64,000 nucleotides of DNA from Arthrobacter sp. (GCA_026393275.1 JAPLAM010000095.1:124001-188000), one strand, 5' to 3'. Numbered from the stretch's first letter, positions 34,011 through 43,295 are shown. Numbers and translations are program-made. The notes: generated from the letters alone by a model not told the origin.

Positions 34011-34376
34011 ATGAGAGCGGCTGGCATTCTCCCCGAAGACGCCCCCGACCCCCGTGCCGAATGGGTCGAGAAACTGAAACTCATGCCTATTCCGGTGCTG
34101 GGGCTCATGCCACAACCGTCGCTGGAGGACACGGACTCTGTCGGTCTGAGCTACGGCCTGGATGATCGTGGGTACAGCGAAATGACGGCGAGCATCAACT
34201 ACACGCTCTGGCGAAACCCGGATGACCGCTCAGACCCGGTCAACCTCGCGGACCTCAATGAGAAGACACGCAGATCGATCGAGGAAGTTCCGCCATGGCC
34301 GCGGCCCCCTTGGCTGATCGAGTACGTGGAGCGCCTGCGTTACCCGCAACTTGAGGAGGCCGTGCGAACCACCTAG
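34011..34376 (+). CDS. Protein of unknown function
   Basis: This 121-residue protein from the ATG at 34011 (a TTG at 33993 is in frame) is soluble and rich in proline and tryptophan near the end (EEVPPWPRPPWLIEYVERLR). A short CGAGG precedes the start. No family is recognised. It is first of a set of small genes in the accessory region. Confidence 0.5.
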   Translation: MRAAGILPEDAPDPRAEWVEKLKLMPIPVLGLMPQPSLEDTDSVGLSYGLDDRGYSEMTASINYTLWRNPDDRSDPVNLADLNEKTRRSIEEVPPWPRPPWLIEYVERLRYPQLEEAVRTT

Positions 34377-34415
34377 CACCGCGATCCATCCGAGCGTTCT
34401 TCGGTTCGAAGCCTG

Positions 34416-34697
34416 TTGGCTGACCATGTCAACCACATCCTAATGAACCAGTACCGGCAGGAGCTCTGGCCGGGCGGCAAACCATGGGACCAGCACCCAC
34501 CCGCCGTAACCGGCCGGATGGTCAACGGCCAGGCCAGGACCGTCATCAACGGAGTGGACGTGCCCGGTGCGGAGGTCGATACGGACCCGTTCGTGTACGG
34601 CATCGGAGCCCAACTGGCCGGCGGCGGCGTGGTGACCGCTGTGCTTCCCCGCACTGAGCTCAAGCACATCCAGGTCCAGTTCACGACCCGGAGCTAA
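34416..34697 (+). CDS. Small protein of unknown function
   Basis: This possible protein has 93 residues from a TTG start. The sequence looks protein-like (RMVNGQARTVINGVDVPGAE, then YGIGAQLAGGGVVTAVLP) but has no family signature and only a weak ribosome site. It lies 39 bases after the previous small gene on the same strand. Confidence 0.4.
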   Translation: MADHVNHILMNQYRQELWPGGKPWDQHPPAVTGRMVNGQARTVINGVDVPGAEVDTDPFVYGIGAQLAGGGVVTAVLPRTELKHIQVQFTTRS

Positions 34698-34904
34698 CGG
34701 CCACACCCCAGCGTCAGTAAGCGGAACCTCCTACGGAACTTTCGCCGACGTCTATATGGGACGTCCCTTCCTGGACGGCACCGCAGCCACGTACTCAAGA
34801 CCTCGCCAAATTTGCGGCCGAGTACCGACCGTATCCAGGCCGGATGGGTGAAGCGAACCCCGGCGCTCAACGGGGTGGCGCCCAGGGTGGGGCAGGATGA
34901 TCCT

Positions 34905-35534
34905 GTGACCACCAATGACGAGCAGCTCTTTCTGGCCTATATCCACAAGAACCCGATCAACGGGAAAATACTTGATCTGGCGCCGCTTCTTGGCGTCTCT
35001 GACTGGTGGTTGACTGCCGGGGCCTTGTTCCAAACCGTTTGGAACGTGCTGGAAGGGAAGGACCCCCGAGCTGGCATCCGGGACTACGACCTGTTCTACT
35101 TCGACGAGGACACCTCTTACGAGGCGGAAAACGCGGTGATTCTGCGGGCGCGCGAGCTATTCAAGGACCTGGGAGTCGACGTCGAAGTCCGCAACGAAGC
35201 CCGCGTGCACGTTTGGTACGAGGAGCACTTCGGCGTTCCGGCCATCCCCTTCACCAACACCACTGATGCGATCGATCATTTCGCCGCGACGACCTGCTGC
35301 TTCGCCGTCACCTCAGATGAGGCGGGCGCCCCCATAACGTACGCCCCACACGGCTACGAGGACCTTTTCGCGCGGAAGATAGTGCCGAACCCGGTGCTTG
35401 CTCCCCAGGATGTGTACGAGGCGAAGACCAGAAGGTGGAGCGCACAATGGCCTTCGCTGACAGTGGTGCCATGGCCCACAGACAGCTCCTGCAATGAACT
35501 ACCGCTGCCGTTCACAATGACGGGGAGATTGTGA
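34905..35534 (+). CDS. Nucleotidyltransferase-like protein (COG3575/DUF925 type)
   Basis: This 209-residue protein shows the pattern of the nucleotidyltransferase-fold DUF925 family: WLTAGALFQTVWNVL (about 37-51) and the acidic GIRDYDLFYFDEDTSYEAEN (about 58-77). The GTG at 34905 (reading MTTNDEQLFLAYIH) is the preferred start. The substrate is unknown. Its stop overlaps the GTG of the following acetyltransferase gene. Confidence 0.75.
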   Translation: MTTNDEQLFLAYIHKNPINGKILDLAPLLGVSDWWLTAGALFQTVWNVLEGKDPRAGIRDYDLFYFDEDTSYEAENAVILRARELFKDLGVDVEVRNEARVHVWYEEHFGVPAIPFTNTTDAIDHFAATTCCFAVTSDEAGAPITYAPHGYEDLFARKIVPNPVLAPQDVYEAKTRRWSAQWPSLTVVPWPTDSSCNELPLPFTMTGRL

Positions 35535-36103
35535 CCACGGCGGATGTCCTTCAAATGCGGTGGTTGACCACCCCGGTTATGGCCGACCCCATTGTTCGGC
35601 AGCAACTTCTGGAATGCTGGCGGGACGTATCCAACGCCGGCGGCGCCGTGGGGTTCCATTTTCCACCGGTGACTGACGAGCAAGTCCGGTCTTCCCTTGA
35701 ACGCATGGTCCAGTCACTCGAGGAACCGGCCAATCGACTTCTGCTGGCCGCTGTCAACGATCAGCTGGCAGGGTGGCTGTTCCTGGCCGGCAATTCCAGC
35801 GAGCTCACCGCACACTGGGCACGAATACTTCGTGTCCAGACCGCACTTGGCTTCAGGAAACGCGGCGTCGGGCGGGCACTCATGACCGAGGTAGCCCGTG
35901 CAGCCGCCGAAGACCTGGCCCTTGACCATCTGCGCCTTGAATTGCGCTCCGGCATGGGCCTTGAAGTCTTCTACAAGTCATGCGGTTGGCGGGAAATTGG
36001 GCGTTGGCCAGGAGCTCTCCGGTTCCCGGAGGGTGACCAAGACGAGGTCCTCATGGGCCTGCCCCTAAGCAAGGCCCCCGAACCGGCCGCCTGCGCCCGG
36101 TAA
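35531..36103 (+). CDS. GNAT-family acetyltransferase
   Basis: This 190-residue protein has the acetyl-CoA binding motif A in VQTALGFRKRGVGRALMTEV (about 97-116) and motif B region LELRSGMGLEVFYKSCGWRE. The substrate is unknown; the fold is that of small-molecule or protein N-acetyltransferases. It overlaps the nucleotidyltransferase gene by GTGA, so the two are probably co-expressed. Confidence 0.8.
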   Translation: MTTADVLQMRWLTTPVMADPIVRQQLLECWRDVSNAGGAVGFHFPPVTDEQVRSSLERMVQSLEEPANRLLLAAVNDQLAGWLFLAGNSSELTAHWARILRVQTALGFRKRGVGRALMTEVARAAAEDLALDHLRLELRSGMGLEVFYKSCGWREIGRWPGALRFPEGDQDEVLMGLPLSKAPEPAACAR

Positions 36104-36123
36104 GCGATCCACCGCCGAGCGCC

Positions 36124-36717
36124 TCAGCGGAGGGCAAGAATTGCCCCGTGGGATTGCTGCCCGGTGGTCGTCCGTGCGTGCGTCTCGACCACATCGAAGC
36201 CCGCAGCTAGCAGCTCGTCGCAGAGATCACTCACCGGCCACCGGTATGCCGGGAAGACCGCATGATCGAACTTCTCGACAACGTGACCAGCGAAGAAGCC
36301 GACCAGCAGGGCGCCACCAGGGCTGAGTACTCGACTGAACTCCAAGAGAGGAGTGCGGATCGTGTCTGGCTCATGGTGGATCAGTGAGTACCACGCGAGC
36401 ACTCCACCAATTGTCCCGGTGCTGACATCGAGGGCGTCGAGGCTGCCTGTCCGGAATGGAATGCCGGGGTAGGCAACGCGGGCTTGCTCGATGAACTCCG
36501 GAACCAGATCCACGCCGAGAGCAGGAATCCCAGCTTCATTCAGAAAGTTCGTCCAATGGCCCGGACCGCAGCCGGCGTCGAGTACCGCACCCTCGACGCC
36601 GTCCGCCCAGGTCGCCACCAGTTGACGATCTGAAGGGTGCACAGCACCCATTGAAGCAAAGCGTTCGACGTACTCCGCGGCCCTGCTCGAATACGCATCG
36701 CTCACAACGTTGACCAT
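36124..36717 (-). CDS. Class I SAM-dependent methyltransferase
   Basis: This 197-residue methyltransferase starts at the ATG reading MVNVVSDAYSSRAAEYVERF. Motif I is VLDAGCGPGHWTNFL (about 45-59), followed by GVDLVPEFIEQARVAYPGI and VLAWYSLIHHEPD. It resembles small UbiE/Methyltransf_11-type enzymes. The substrate is unknown. The frame extends upstream without a stop but the added residues look non-coding. Confidence 0.8.
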   Translation of the reverse strand: MVNVVSDAYSSRAAEYVERFASMGAVHPSDRQLVATWADGVEGAVLDAGCGPGHWTNFLNEAGIPALGVDLVPEFIEQARVAYPGIPFRTGSLDALDVSTGTIGGVLAWYSLIHHEPDTIRTPLLEFSRVLSPGGALLVGFFAGHVVEKFDHAVFPAYRWPVSDLCDELLAAGFDVVETHARTTTGQQSHGAILALR

Positions 36718-36832
36718 GCGTTCGAGTCTAGGCAAGCCACGGATAAATGCCCGGTAGTCGATCCTGCATCGGGACGTGATGGGTTCCGTTAACGCCGGTC
36801 CTCCTGTGGCCAGATAATGAGCGCACGTCTCA

Positions 36833-37351
36833 TTATCGACCTGGCGATAGGAATGCGAGCCGATGGTCCGGCGCCCACACATACATGTCATCGCACCGAT
36901 AACCCCTGAGCCAGGCCTGCCCGTCCACGACCCGGAGGTAGAAACCTTTGGGGTACTCCACGTCCTCGCTTAGCGGCTCGGAAGCGATGTGGATGGCTCC
37001 GGTCGGCGCGCGACCTGCCGACAAAACGGAGTCCGGCGCGCTCGACTGGCCCATCATCGCCATTCGGAGGTAGGGGCCCGCCACCAAGGGACAGAGCGCG
37101 AGGCCCTGGTTCCGTGCAGCGCTGAAGACCCGGGACTGAACCGCGCCATGCTCGAAGCCAAGCTCTTCTACGGTTCGCTCTACGATTCGTAAGTTTTGAC
37201 GCTCTGGGTTGTCGAAAACGGGGTGAGCGAGCAGCGTCTCGGCATGGACATTGAGCATTACGTCCGCGATGCGCAGCAACCGTAGGATCTCAACTCGTGA
37301 ATGACCCCCCGCTCGAACCACGAAACCCTCATCCTTTTCCGTGCTGATCAT
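36833..37351 (-). CDS. Protein of unknown function
   Basis: This 172-residue protein starts at the ATG behind GGAGAAT (reading MISTEKDEGFVVRAGG). It is soluble and ends in an aromatic-rich stretch (GFYLRVVDGQAWLRGYRCDD, then MYVWAPDHRLAF). I do not recognise the family. It lies 115 bases upstream of the methyltransferase gene on the same strand. Confidence 0.6.
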   Translation of the reverse strand: MISTEKDEGFVVRAGGHSRVEILRLLRIADVMLNVHAETLLAHPVFDNPERQNLRIVERTVEELGFEHGAVQSRVFSAARNQGLALCPLVAGPYLRMAMMGQSSAPDSVLSAGRAPTGAIHIASEPLSEDVEYPKGFYLRVVDGQAWLRGYRCDDMYVWAPDHRLAFLSPGR

Positions 37352-37489
37352 GCACCGATTCTCCATCACTGCCGACCGGCCAACGACATGACGTCCTGAT
37401 TGGGGATGTCCCGTTCAAAGAAGGCTAAACGGACGTTTCTGGACTTTGGACGGGCCGGCCCCTGGACGGTAGGTGGCTAGAGTGGGCGG

Positions 37490-37945
37490 ATGCTCAGTAT
37501 TCGTCAGGCGCGCTCAACCGATACACCCAGTCTCATACGACTGCGGGCCGCATGGGTCGCGGAACAAACGGGGGAAGAGACCGAGGATCCAGACTTCGAT
37601 AACAACTATCGAACCTGGCAGGTTAACAACGCGCGCACCATGTTCGTCGCGGATCTGGACGGCACGCCTATCGGAATGCTGAATCTCATGGTGTTCGAGC
37701 GCATGCCGAAGCCCGGCAAGAAATCAACGTGCTGGGTCTATCTCGGGAACGCATTCGTCGTGGCGGATCAGCGCAACGACGGGGTCGGCAGCATGCTCCT
37801 CGACGCGGCAATTCATTTTTCGCAGAACATCAAAGCAGCCCGCATCGTGCTTTCTCCTTCGGATGAGTCACAGACCTTCTATGCCAGACGTGGGTTTGAG
37901 CCAGCGGAGGAATTGCTCGTCAAACGATTTGAATACGAGCCATAG
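37490..37945 (+). CDS. GNAT-family acetyltransferase
   Basis: This 151-residue GNAT protein has motif A in LGNAFVVADQRNDGVGSMLL (about 85-104). The C-terminal FYARRGFEPAEELLVKRFEY is the usual end strand. The substrate is unknown. It appears complete, with an ATG start, and is divergent from the preceding unknown gene. Confidence 0.8.
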   Translation: MLSIRQARSTDTPSLIRLRAAWVAEQTGEETEDPDFDNNYRTWQVNNARTMFVADLDGTPIGMLNLMVFERMPKPGKKSTCWVYLGNAFVVADQRNDGVGSMLLDAAIHFSQNIKAARIVLSPSDESQTFYARRGFEPAEELLVKRFEYEP

Positions 37946-38398
37946 ATCACCCTTCGGGGGAATCTGAGGGAGACATCGTATGTTGGCACTTTCCGCAACG
38001 GGATCCTTCACTGGGCGGAATTCGGGGCTCGGCACTGTCAGTTGCGCAGTCCGAAAGGCGACGCCAATAACCGCTCCGGTTATGTGGCCCGGGGACTTTC
38101 GGCTAAGGCTGGATGCCAGAGGGCGGTAGTACGACCCATTCCGGCTCGGGCTCTGGTCCGGCAGCTTGCCGAGGTTGATCGTAAGGTCGCCGACAACCCA
38201 GATGCCGGGATGCTTCGCGGGGTTATCGGCCCGATCATCAGCGCGTTAGAAAGCTATCGCGGCCAGCTTCAGACGTGCCGGTAGCGGATCCCTCAGCGGC
38301 ATCTTAACGCCCGGCTCAGTAGCATGGCGGGTAATGCCTCGCTCGCCGGGTGAAGCCTGATTGAGAGGTCGTCAGCAGTTCACATGGGAGGGCGGAGG
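37946..38398. other. Stretch with no secure gene
   Basis: A TTG-started frame at 38042-38284 (80 residues) ends in a protein-like segment (LVRQLAEVDRKVADNPDAGM, then GPIISALESYRG), but it has no good ribosome site and no recognised family. It may be a gene remnant. Nothing else is visible. Confidence 0.35.
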
Positions 38399-39274
38399 AT
38401 GGCGTTTAGGGCGGAAGAAGAGCACGCGAGAATCGTGCTCGAAGGCGAGCTCGGAGTGGAATTCCAACACCACGACGACGGATCCAAAGCGAGAATGCCC
38501 GACCTCCTATCTCTGGACGGGAATCACGTGGCGGAAGTGATTACGACCACTCCGCCTGCCGTCCGTGAAGCACAAAAAAGCCTGGACCCGATGCCGGATA
38601 CGACACTGCCCCACTGCGTACGGGTGATGATGCCGTACACGATCGTGGGAGGCGCCACCAAAGCCGTGCGCCACAAAATCAAGGCAGATGTCCTGCGGTG
38701 GACGGCGAAGCCCGGATGTAAGTATCACTGGTCATCGCGCGACGAACGGCAGTTGCGCCCGGGCGTCGATCCCGACCCAATCCTCGGCCTTCGGGCTTAC
38801 GACGATGGGGTCAAAGTGCTGTGCCTCCAACGCTGTCAGCATTCGGACGTTCAGTCTCATCAGATCGAGTGGTCTATCGTGCACGAACCCTCACCTGATG
38901 ATCCATGGGAGTTGATTCGGCAATCGCTGCACATCGTCGACGAGGAGCAGCATGGCGGAGTGCAAGCCCTGGCCAAGAAGTTGAACGGGTACCCGAACAA
39001 GCACCTGGTGATGTACCCGTTCGGTCCGCCAGGGAATCTGACAGCAGCGTTCGGCCGCTATGTGCCCCCGTCGAATTCGCGCGACCTCATGCCGCCGCAA
39101 TTGAACCCGCCGCTGGCCGACATTCACGTTTGGCTCTTATACCGGTACGGGAACCGTGATGTCGTAGAGGGACTTCACGTCTGCAGCGGCCACTGGGCGA
39201 AATTCGGGACGACGTTCCCAAAGCCGGACGACCCGTCCTCCCGACTCCGGCGCCTCCACTACCGGGATGCCTAG
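38399..39274 (+). CDS. Unknown protein with a PD-(D/E)XK-like N-terminal pattern
   Basis: This 291-residue protein starts at the ATG that follows GGAGG by seven bases. Near the N-terminus, EEEHARIVLEGELGVEFQ is followed by RMPDLLSLDGNHVAEVITTT (about 33-52). This resembles the E...PD...(D/E)x pattern of restriction-like nuclease folds but lacks the usual lysine. The rest (ILGLRAYDDGVKVLCLQRCQ and NKHLVMYPFGPPGNLTAAFG) is not familiar. Catalysis is doubtful. It stands alone in the accessory region. Confidence 0.6.
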   Translation: MAFRAEEEHARIVLEGELGVEFQHHDDGSKARMPDLLSLDGNHVAEVITTTPPAVREAQKSLDPMPDTTLPHCVRVMMPYTIVGGATKAVRHKIKADVLRWTAKPGCKYHWSSRDERQLRPGVDPDPILGLRAYDDGVKVLCLQRCQHSDVQSHQIEWSIVHEPSPDDPWELIRQSLHIVDEEQHGGVQALAKKLNGYPNKHLVMYPFGPPGNLTAAFGRYVPPSNSRDLMPPQLNPPLADIHVWLLYRYGNRDVVEGLHVCSGHWAKFGTTFPKPDDPSSRLRRLHYRDA

Positions 39275-39557
39275 GCTCGCATCATCCCGCGCGACTGCCC
39301 TCTAGCTGGTCGGCCATCATGCACGAATAGGGATCCGCTTGCGTGCGTCCGTCGGCCATAAAGCGCTGCGGAAACCACGCCTTTTACCGCTGCGATCCAC
39401 AAGGTCCTTTTCCGGCTTCCGCAACACGATTGGGCGAGGGTCTAGAAACGATGCAACGTCGGGCTGCCGCATCGTCCCGTTAGTGGGATCGCCTGAGCGT
39501 CCGGAGGGTTAGGCGCCTCTTCCTCACGATGTCGTCAGGGGCTGGTGTAAACGTTGT
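39275..39557. other. Gene-free stretch
   Basis: I see no gene, repeat or RNA structure that can be supported here. Confidence 0.4.
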
Positions 39558-40322
39558 TTATTGCCGTCGGACCTTAATGTCGGGGTGGTTCTTCTCGACC
39601 CAGTCGGCCATCCGGTTGCCCCGCAGCGTTATGAACTTCAGCGAGGCTTCCCGAACCCTGATGTACTCGTCCTTCGTGGTCGGGAAGCCGGGGCGCTTGA
39701 AATTCTCGTCCTCCTCTAGGAAGAAGTCGATCTTTCCCTCCGGCGTCACGAGGTCCTGGAGGTGGAAGAACTCCACGAACTGCTTGAACGTGCAGAAGAG
39801 TTTGAAGAAGTCCGCGTAGTTAGTGGTGACATCGGCGAGTGGACTGCCTGGCTCTTCAGCTTAGTGGCGCCGGATGCATTCCAGAGTTAGGTCCATCCGG
39901 TCCGCGATCCGTAGTCGCATTCCCCTGGCGGTGTTTAGGGTGGGCCGGTGTATTTTCCTGACGGGCCAGATCATGGCACTGCCGATCGTGTACGACGGGT
40001 TGAAATAGCGGCGCTTCTGCTCCTCGCTCAACTCGGCCTTAGCCTCGACCAAGTTCCTCGGCTTCCCCCACCTGGTGTAGGAGTTCGTGATGGCGTCACT
40101 GCCGAACGTGAACCCTTTGTCGGGGGTCTGCTCGAACATTAGGTAGTTTTTGCGACGCTCATTTGGCTCTGCTGGGACCTGCACTTTGAACAGTTCTCCG
40201 TCGCATAGCTCCTTGGTCCAGAGCAGCTGATGGTCAGCCTTGAGCAGCGGACTATGGGAGTCCGGGTCCTTTCCTGGAGGGCTGTCGACCTTGTAGTTGA
40301 AGGTGATGTCGAAGACGCGCAT
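39558..40322 (-). pseudogene. DUF6994-like gene interrupted by an in-frame TAA
   Basis: Reading from the ATG at 40322, the frame gives FDITFNYKVDSPPGKDPDSH, later YTIGSAMIWP and ARGMRLRIADRMDLTLECIR, then RH and a TAA at 39863-39861. The same frame continues without a shift through SPLADVTTNYADFFKLFCTF, FVEFFHLQDLVTPEGKIDFF and a normal end. The two halves together match the family I recall as DUF6994, where the RRH is followed by tyrosine, so a TAC/TAT-to-TAA change is likely. Otherwise the gene looks intact. The function of the family is unknown. Confidence 0.8.
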
Positions 40323-40527
40323 GGAAGGGAGTCTATGTGCCCGCCTATTGCGAACCGCGGAACCTACAGCTAAAACAACGGCAGTCGTCGCTGGCACTTG
40401 CTACTGCGTAGACCAAGGTGGCTCCGCTACCCAGTTCTGCACCCACCCAACCTGACCGGCAACGTCTCACAAAGGAACCGCAGCCGGACGCAATGCCGAA
40501 TGACCTCCGTCGTGCAAGAATCGCCGC

Positions 40528-40800
40528 ATGGATGAGGATGAGCGGCGGATAAGGGACGAATTGATGATCCTCGATGCCTTGCTACGGGCGATGGACCGGC
40601 GTGACGAGGTCTTCCAGGTGATTGAAGATTCGGAGGACGAGGACGAAGCAAGACGTCGGGTGGGTCAGCTGTTGGGCGTGGACGATTTGGGCAGCAGGGT
40701 AGTCCTCGACATGCAGGTTAGAAGGCTCACCCGGGACCAGTGTCAGAGGCTCGCTTCCCGGGCAGCAGAACTTAGATCAAAGTTGCCGGATGGCCTCTGA
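40528..40800 (+). CDS. Short protein resembling the GyrA/ParC coiled-coil (tower) region
   Basis: This 90-residue protein has the sequence pattern of the DNA gyrase/topoisomerase IV A subunit near its C-gate: ILDALLRAMDRRDEVFQVIE, then EDEDEARRRVGQLLGVDDLG and VLDMQVRRLTRDQCQRLASR, the last like the LDMQLRRLT helix of GyrA. It has no catalytic tyrosine and no wHTH. It could be a stand-alone domain that interacts with gyrase, or a fragment. The start is the ATG and the end is clean. Confidence 0.65.
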   Translation: MDEDERRIRDELMILDALLRAMDRRDEVFQVIEDSEDEDEARRRVGQLLGVDDLGSRVVLDMQVRRLTRDQCQRLASRAAELRSKLPDGL

Positions 40801-41344
40801 AGACATCGTGTTCTCTGTCGATTACTGGTTCTGCCAGCGTCAAGCGACTGAGACGCGGCTGATCGCCGTAGTGGCCGCGCCCTCTTACGACTCGGGCTTG
40901 CAATCCCTTCCCTGTGGGGCCTGCCGTCAGAAGCGCCGCTGCAGTTGCTTGCTTGAATCTTCGCGGCGATTCTCTGCCTCTGACCTCGCCGCGATGCACG
41001 CACCCTAAGCGCGCCGATCTCGGGCAAAGCAAGTCAAAACTCATCAACGCCAGGCTTTCGCCCTGTGATATTCGATCGTTTTTGATTATGTCGCCCCCAC
41101 TTCCCGAGGCGAGGCTTACGCCACCTCATCCTCCGTTACAACCCAGCTGGAGAGCCGTCATTATCAGAAGTCGCCTGCACACACTGGATGTCAGAGGTCG
41201 TCTGCACTGCGATTGTGCGCCCGCAAGCGGTTCCTCTAAAGCAACTCCAGGCGGCCGAAGATGCAGCGGTACCGAAGTCTGCCTGGCACTGTCGGTGGGC
41301 TGAGGGCAACAGGGAGCCCAGCCGAGCCTGAGGCCCAGGTCTGG
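40801..41344. other. Gene-free stretch of about 540 bases
   Basis: Frames open across this stretch give proline/serine-rich translations without family resemblance or ribosome sites, so none is called. A small palindrome GTCTGGTCAGAC lies near the right edge, at the end of the next gene. Confidence 0.4.
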
Positions 41345-41659
41345 TCAGACTGGGGCTGGGGAATCGGCCGATATCCCGGTCCGCCGGCGTGAGGTGAGCA
41401 TGCCCATGAACGCAGTCACGACGATGACGAAGGTTGCCAGGACTGATGCGTTGATGAGGAGCGAGAGTTCGGTTTGATGCGGCAGGAGCATGCTGGTGTC
41501 CCAGCCCGCGGCGTCAGCGCGATTGATGATGTCCTCGTCGATTGGGTTCCACAGGATGGCCACGAGACTTGTCGTGGTCAGGGCGAAGAGACCGAGGACG
41601 AAGGAAGTCACGGACCATGCCGAAGGCTTTCCAAAGTGGTTTGCTCGACGCTTATCCAT
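41345..41659 (-). CDS. Small two-segment membrane protein
   Basis: This 104-residue protein starts at the ATG preceded by GGGGGA (reading MDKRRANHFGKPSAWSVTSF). Membrane segments lie at about 15-38 and 68-90, and the end is basic then acidic (RRRTGISADSPAPV). No family is recognised. A longer frame upstream is not supported by a ribosome site. Confidence 0.6.
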   Translation of the reverse strand: MDKRRANHFGKPSAWSVTSFVLGLFALTTTSLVAILWNPIDEDIINRADAAGWDTSMLLPHQTELSLLINASVLATFVIVVTAFMGMLTSRRRTGISADSPAPV

Positions 41660-41907
41660 TGATTCCCCCACATGATCATGACGGCATCGGTTGCTGTCAC
41701 TGTCATGGTGCCAGAAGTCCGCAGTCTGACGGGGGAAGAGACACACCGCCGGTGAGATCAGAGGCCTACCTTGACGGGACGGTCGGTGCACGCGCCGTTG
41801 CGTCGACGGCTGCCAGAGAGCCGTCCGAGAAGCGCCCGCTCCGGGAACGCCCGCGGGGACAATTTCCAGCCCCGGGCCGGGTCGGTCCGTCGGGGTTTTC
41901 GGCCTGC

Positions 41908-42414
41908 CTATTCCCGCCCTGCCCGGGGTGGCTTGAAGACGTTATCGGAAAGCGGTGAGTAGGCGAACCATCCGGTGTTTTCTCCACGCTGGGCTGCTGC
42001 CCGGGCCCGGGAGATTTCGTGCTGTTTTGCCTGCAGTGCGGCTGCCAGGGCATCGAACGCGGCAGCCGCCCGGGCGTTGAGGGCGGGTCCCGTTCCGCGG
42101 AACCGGCGGGCCGGCACGTCTTTCTCGTAGGAGGCGAACTCGATTTCGTAGCCGTCGCCGAGTTCATCCGCTACGCGCCGGGCCAGGCGGTTGCCTTCCA
42201 CGGTGAGCCGGCGTGCGAGCTCCGCGGATTTCCAGTCGAGGTCCGGGGTCAGTGACTCGTAATAGGACTGTTCCCAGACCCTCAGGTCGCGGGCCAGTCC
42301 TTGCGTCAGGCCGGCGAGGTCATAGTCAACGGGGTCGTCAAACCAAAGCACGGTGTCGGCATAGTCCGGAAACATGCGCACCGTCGGACACCGGTCCTCT
42401 CCCGGGGTTTTCAT
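41908..42414 (-). CDS. Soluble protein of unknown function
   Basis: This 168-residue protein starts with ATG. The first part is rich in acidic and aromatic residues (FPDYADTVLWFDDPVDYDLA). A long helix follows (ARDLRVWEQSYYESLTPDLD) and then an alanine-rich helix (ALNARAAAAFDALAAALQAK). No family is recognised. It stands alone, 249 bases from the next gene on that strand. Confidence 0.6.
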   Translation of the reverse strand: MKTPGEDRCPTVRMFPDYADTVLWFDDPVDYDLAGLTQGLARDLRVWEQSYYESLTPDLDWKSAELARRLTVEGNRLARRVADELGDGYEIEFASYEKDVPARRFRGTGPALNARAAAAFDALAAALQAKQHEISRARAAAQRGENTGWFAYSPLSDNVFKPPRAGRE

Positions 42415-42636
42415 ATGGCGATCGTACTGCAGCCGCCGGCTCCGGTGAACTGACGTCCGGTCGACCCGGCGCGGCAGGGGACCGGCGTATTTACCGGGCT
42501 ACGAAGCTCACCGTCCGAAAGGGGTGACCCGTATAGAGCCGTCGAATCGTCCCGTAGGCCGGTCCTCCGCCGGTCGCACACGCCGCTGAACAGCATCATT
42601 GCGAGCTGCGGTCTATCAGCGTCCCGTAAGATCCGT

Positions 42637-42669
42637 CCGGTGACTTGACCGGTGACTTGACCGGTGAGG
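42637..42669. repeat. 12-bp tandem repeats upstream of the resolvase
   Basis: CCGGTGACTTGA is present at 42637-42648 and 42649-42660, with a partial third copy CCGGTGAGGGTG from 42661. They end about 27 bases before the resolvase start. They may be binding sites of the resolvase or another regulator. Confidence 0.75.
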
Positions 42670-42695
42670 GTGTGCTACGTGACACACTATTTTTC

Positions 42696-43295
42696 ATGGC
42701 TAAAATATTGGTCGGCTACGCGCGCGTGTCCACCGAGGCGCAAGACCTCACTGCGCAGCGTGATGCCTTGGCTGCCCTCGGCGTTGAGTCTGAACGAATT
42801 TATGTTGACCACGGCTTTACTGGCACAAACAAGAACCGGGCCGGACTTCGCGAAGCCCTGGCCGCGTGTCGGGCGGGGGATACCTTCGTCGTCACGAAAC
42901 TTGACCGCCTGGCCCGTTCGGTCCGGGATGCCCACGAAATTGCAGATGATCTCGCTAACCGCGGAATCAAACTCAGCATTGGTGGATCGGTTCATGACCC
43001 CGCTGACCCGATGGGCAAACTGCTGTTTAACGTGTTGGCGATGATCTCCGAGTTCGAAGCCGACCTCATCCGCATGCGCACCCGTGAAGGAATGAAGGTT
43101 GCCAAGGCCAAGGGCCGGCTACGGGGGAAACAACCGAAACTCACCGTCAAACAGGAAAACCACTTCCTCGAACTGCACGCTGCGGGGGAATACAGCAAGG
43201 CCGAGCTGGCCGAGCTGTTTGGCGTCGGTCGCTCCACTGTCTACCGGGCCATTGAACGTGGGCAACGCAGGGTGGCAGAACCAAAACGCCCTTGA
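42696..43295 (+). CDS. Serine recombinase (resolvase/invertase family)
   Basis: This 199-residue small serine recombinase has the nucleophile S12 in GYARVSTEAQDL. The catalytic arginines lie in VVTKLDRLARSV (about 62-73) and the E-helix region is SEFEADLIRMRTREGM (about 112-127). The C-terminal helix-turn-helix is SKAELAELFGVGRSTVYRAI (about 170-189). It is complete and likely active. No Tn3-type transposase or invertible segment is adjacent. The ATG at 42696 is chosen; longer frames reach into the repeats. Confidence 0.92.
   Translation: MAKILVGYARVSTEAQDLTAQRDALAALGVESERIYVDHGFTGTNKNRAGLREALAACRAGDTFVVTKLDRLARSVRDAHEIADDLANRGIKLSIGGSVHDPADPMGKLLFNVLAMISEFEADLIRMRTREGMKVAKAKGRLRGKQPKLTVKQENHFLELHAAGEYSKAELAELFGVGRSTVYRAIERGQRRVAEPKRP

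Noticed and set aside
40801..41303. Plus-strand frame of about 129 residues from 40914
   Set aside because: The composition is Pro/Ser/Arg-rich with no ribosome site and no family resemblance.
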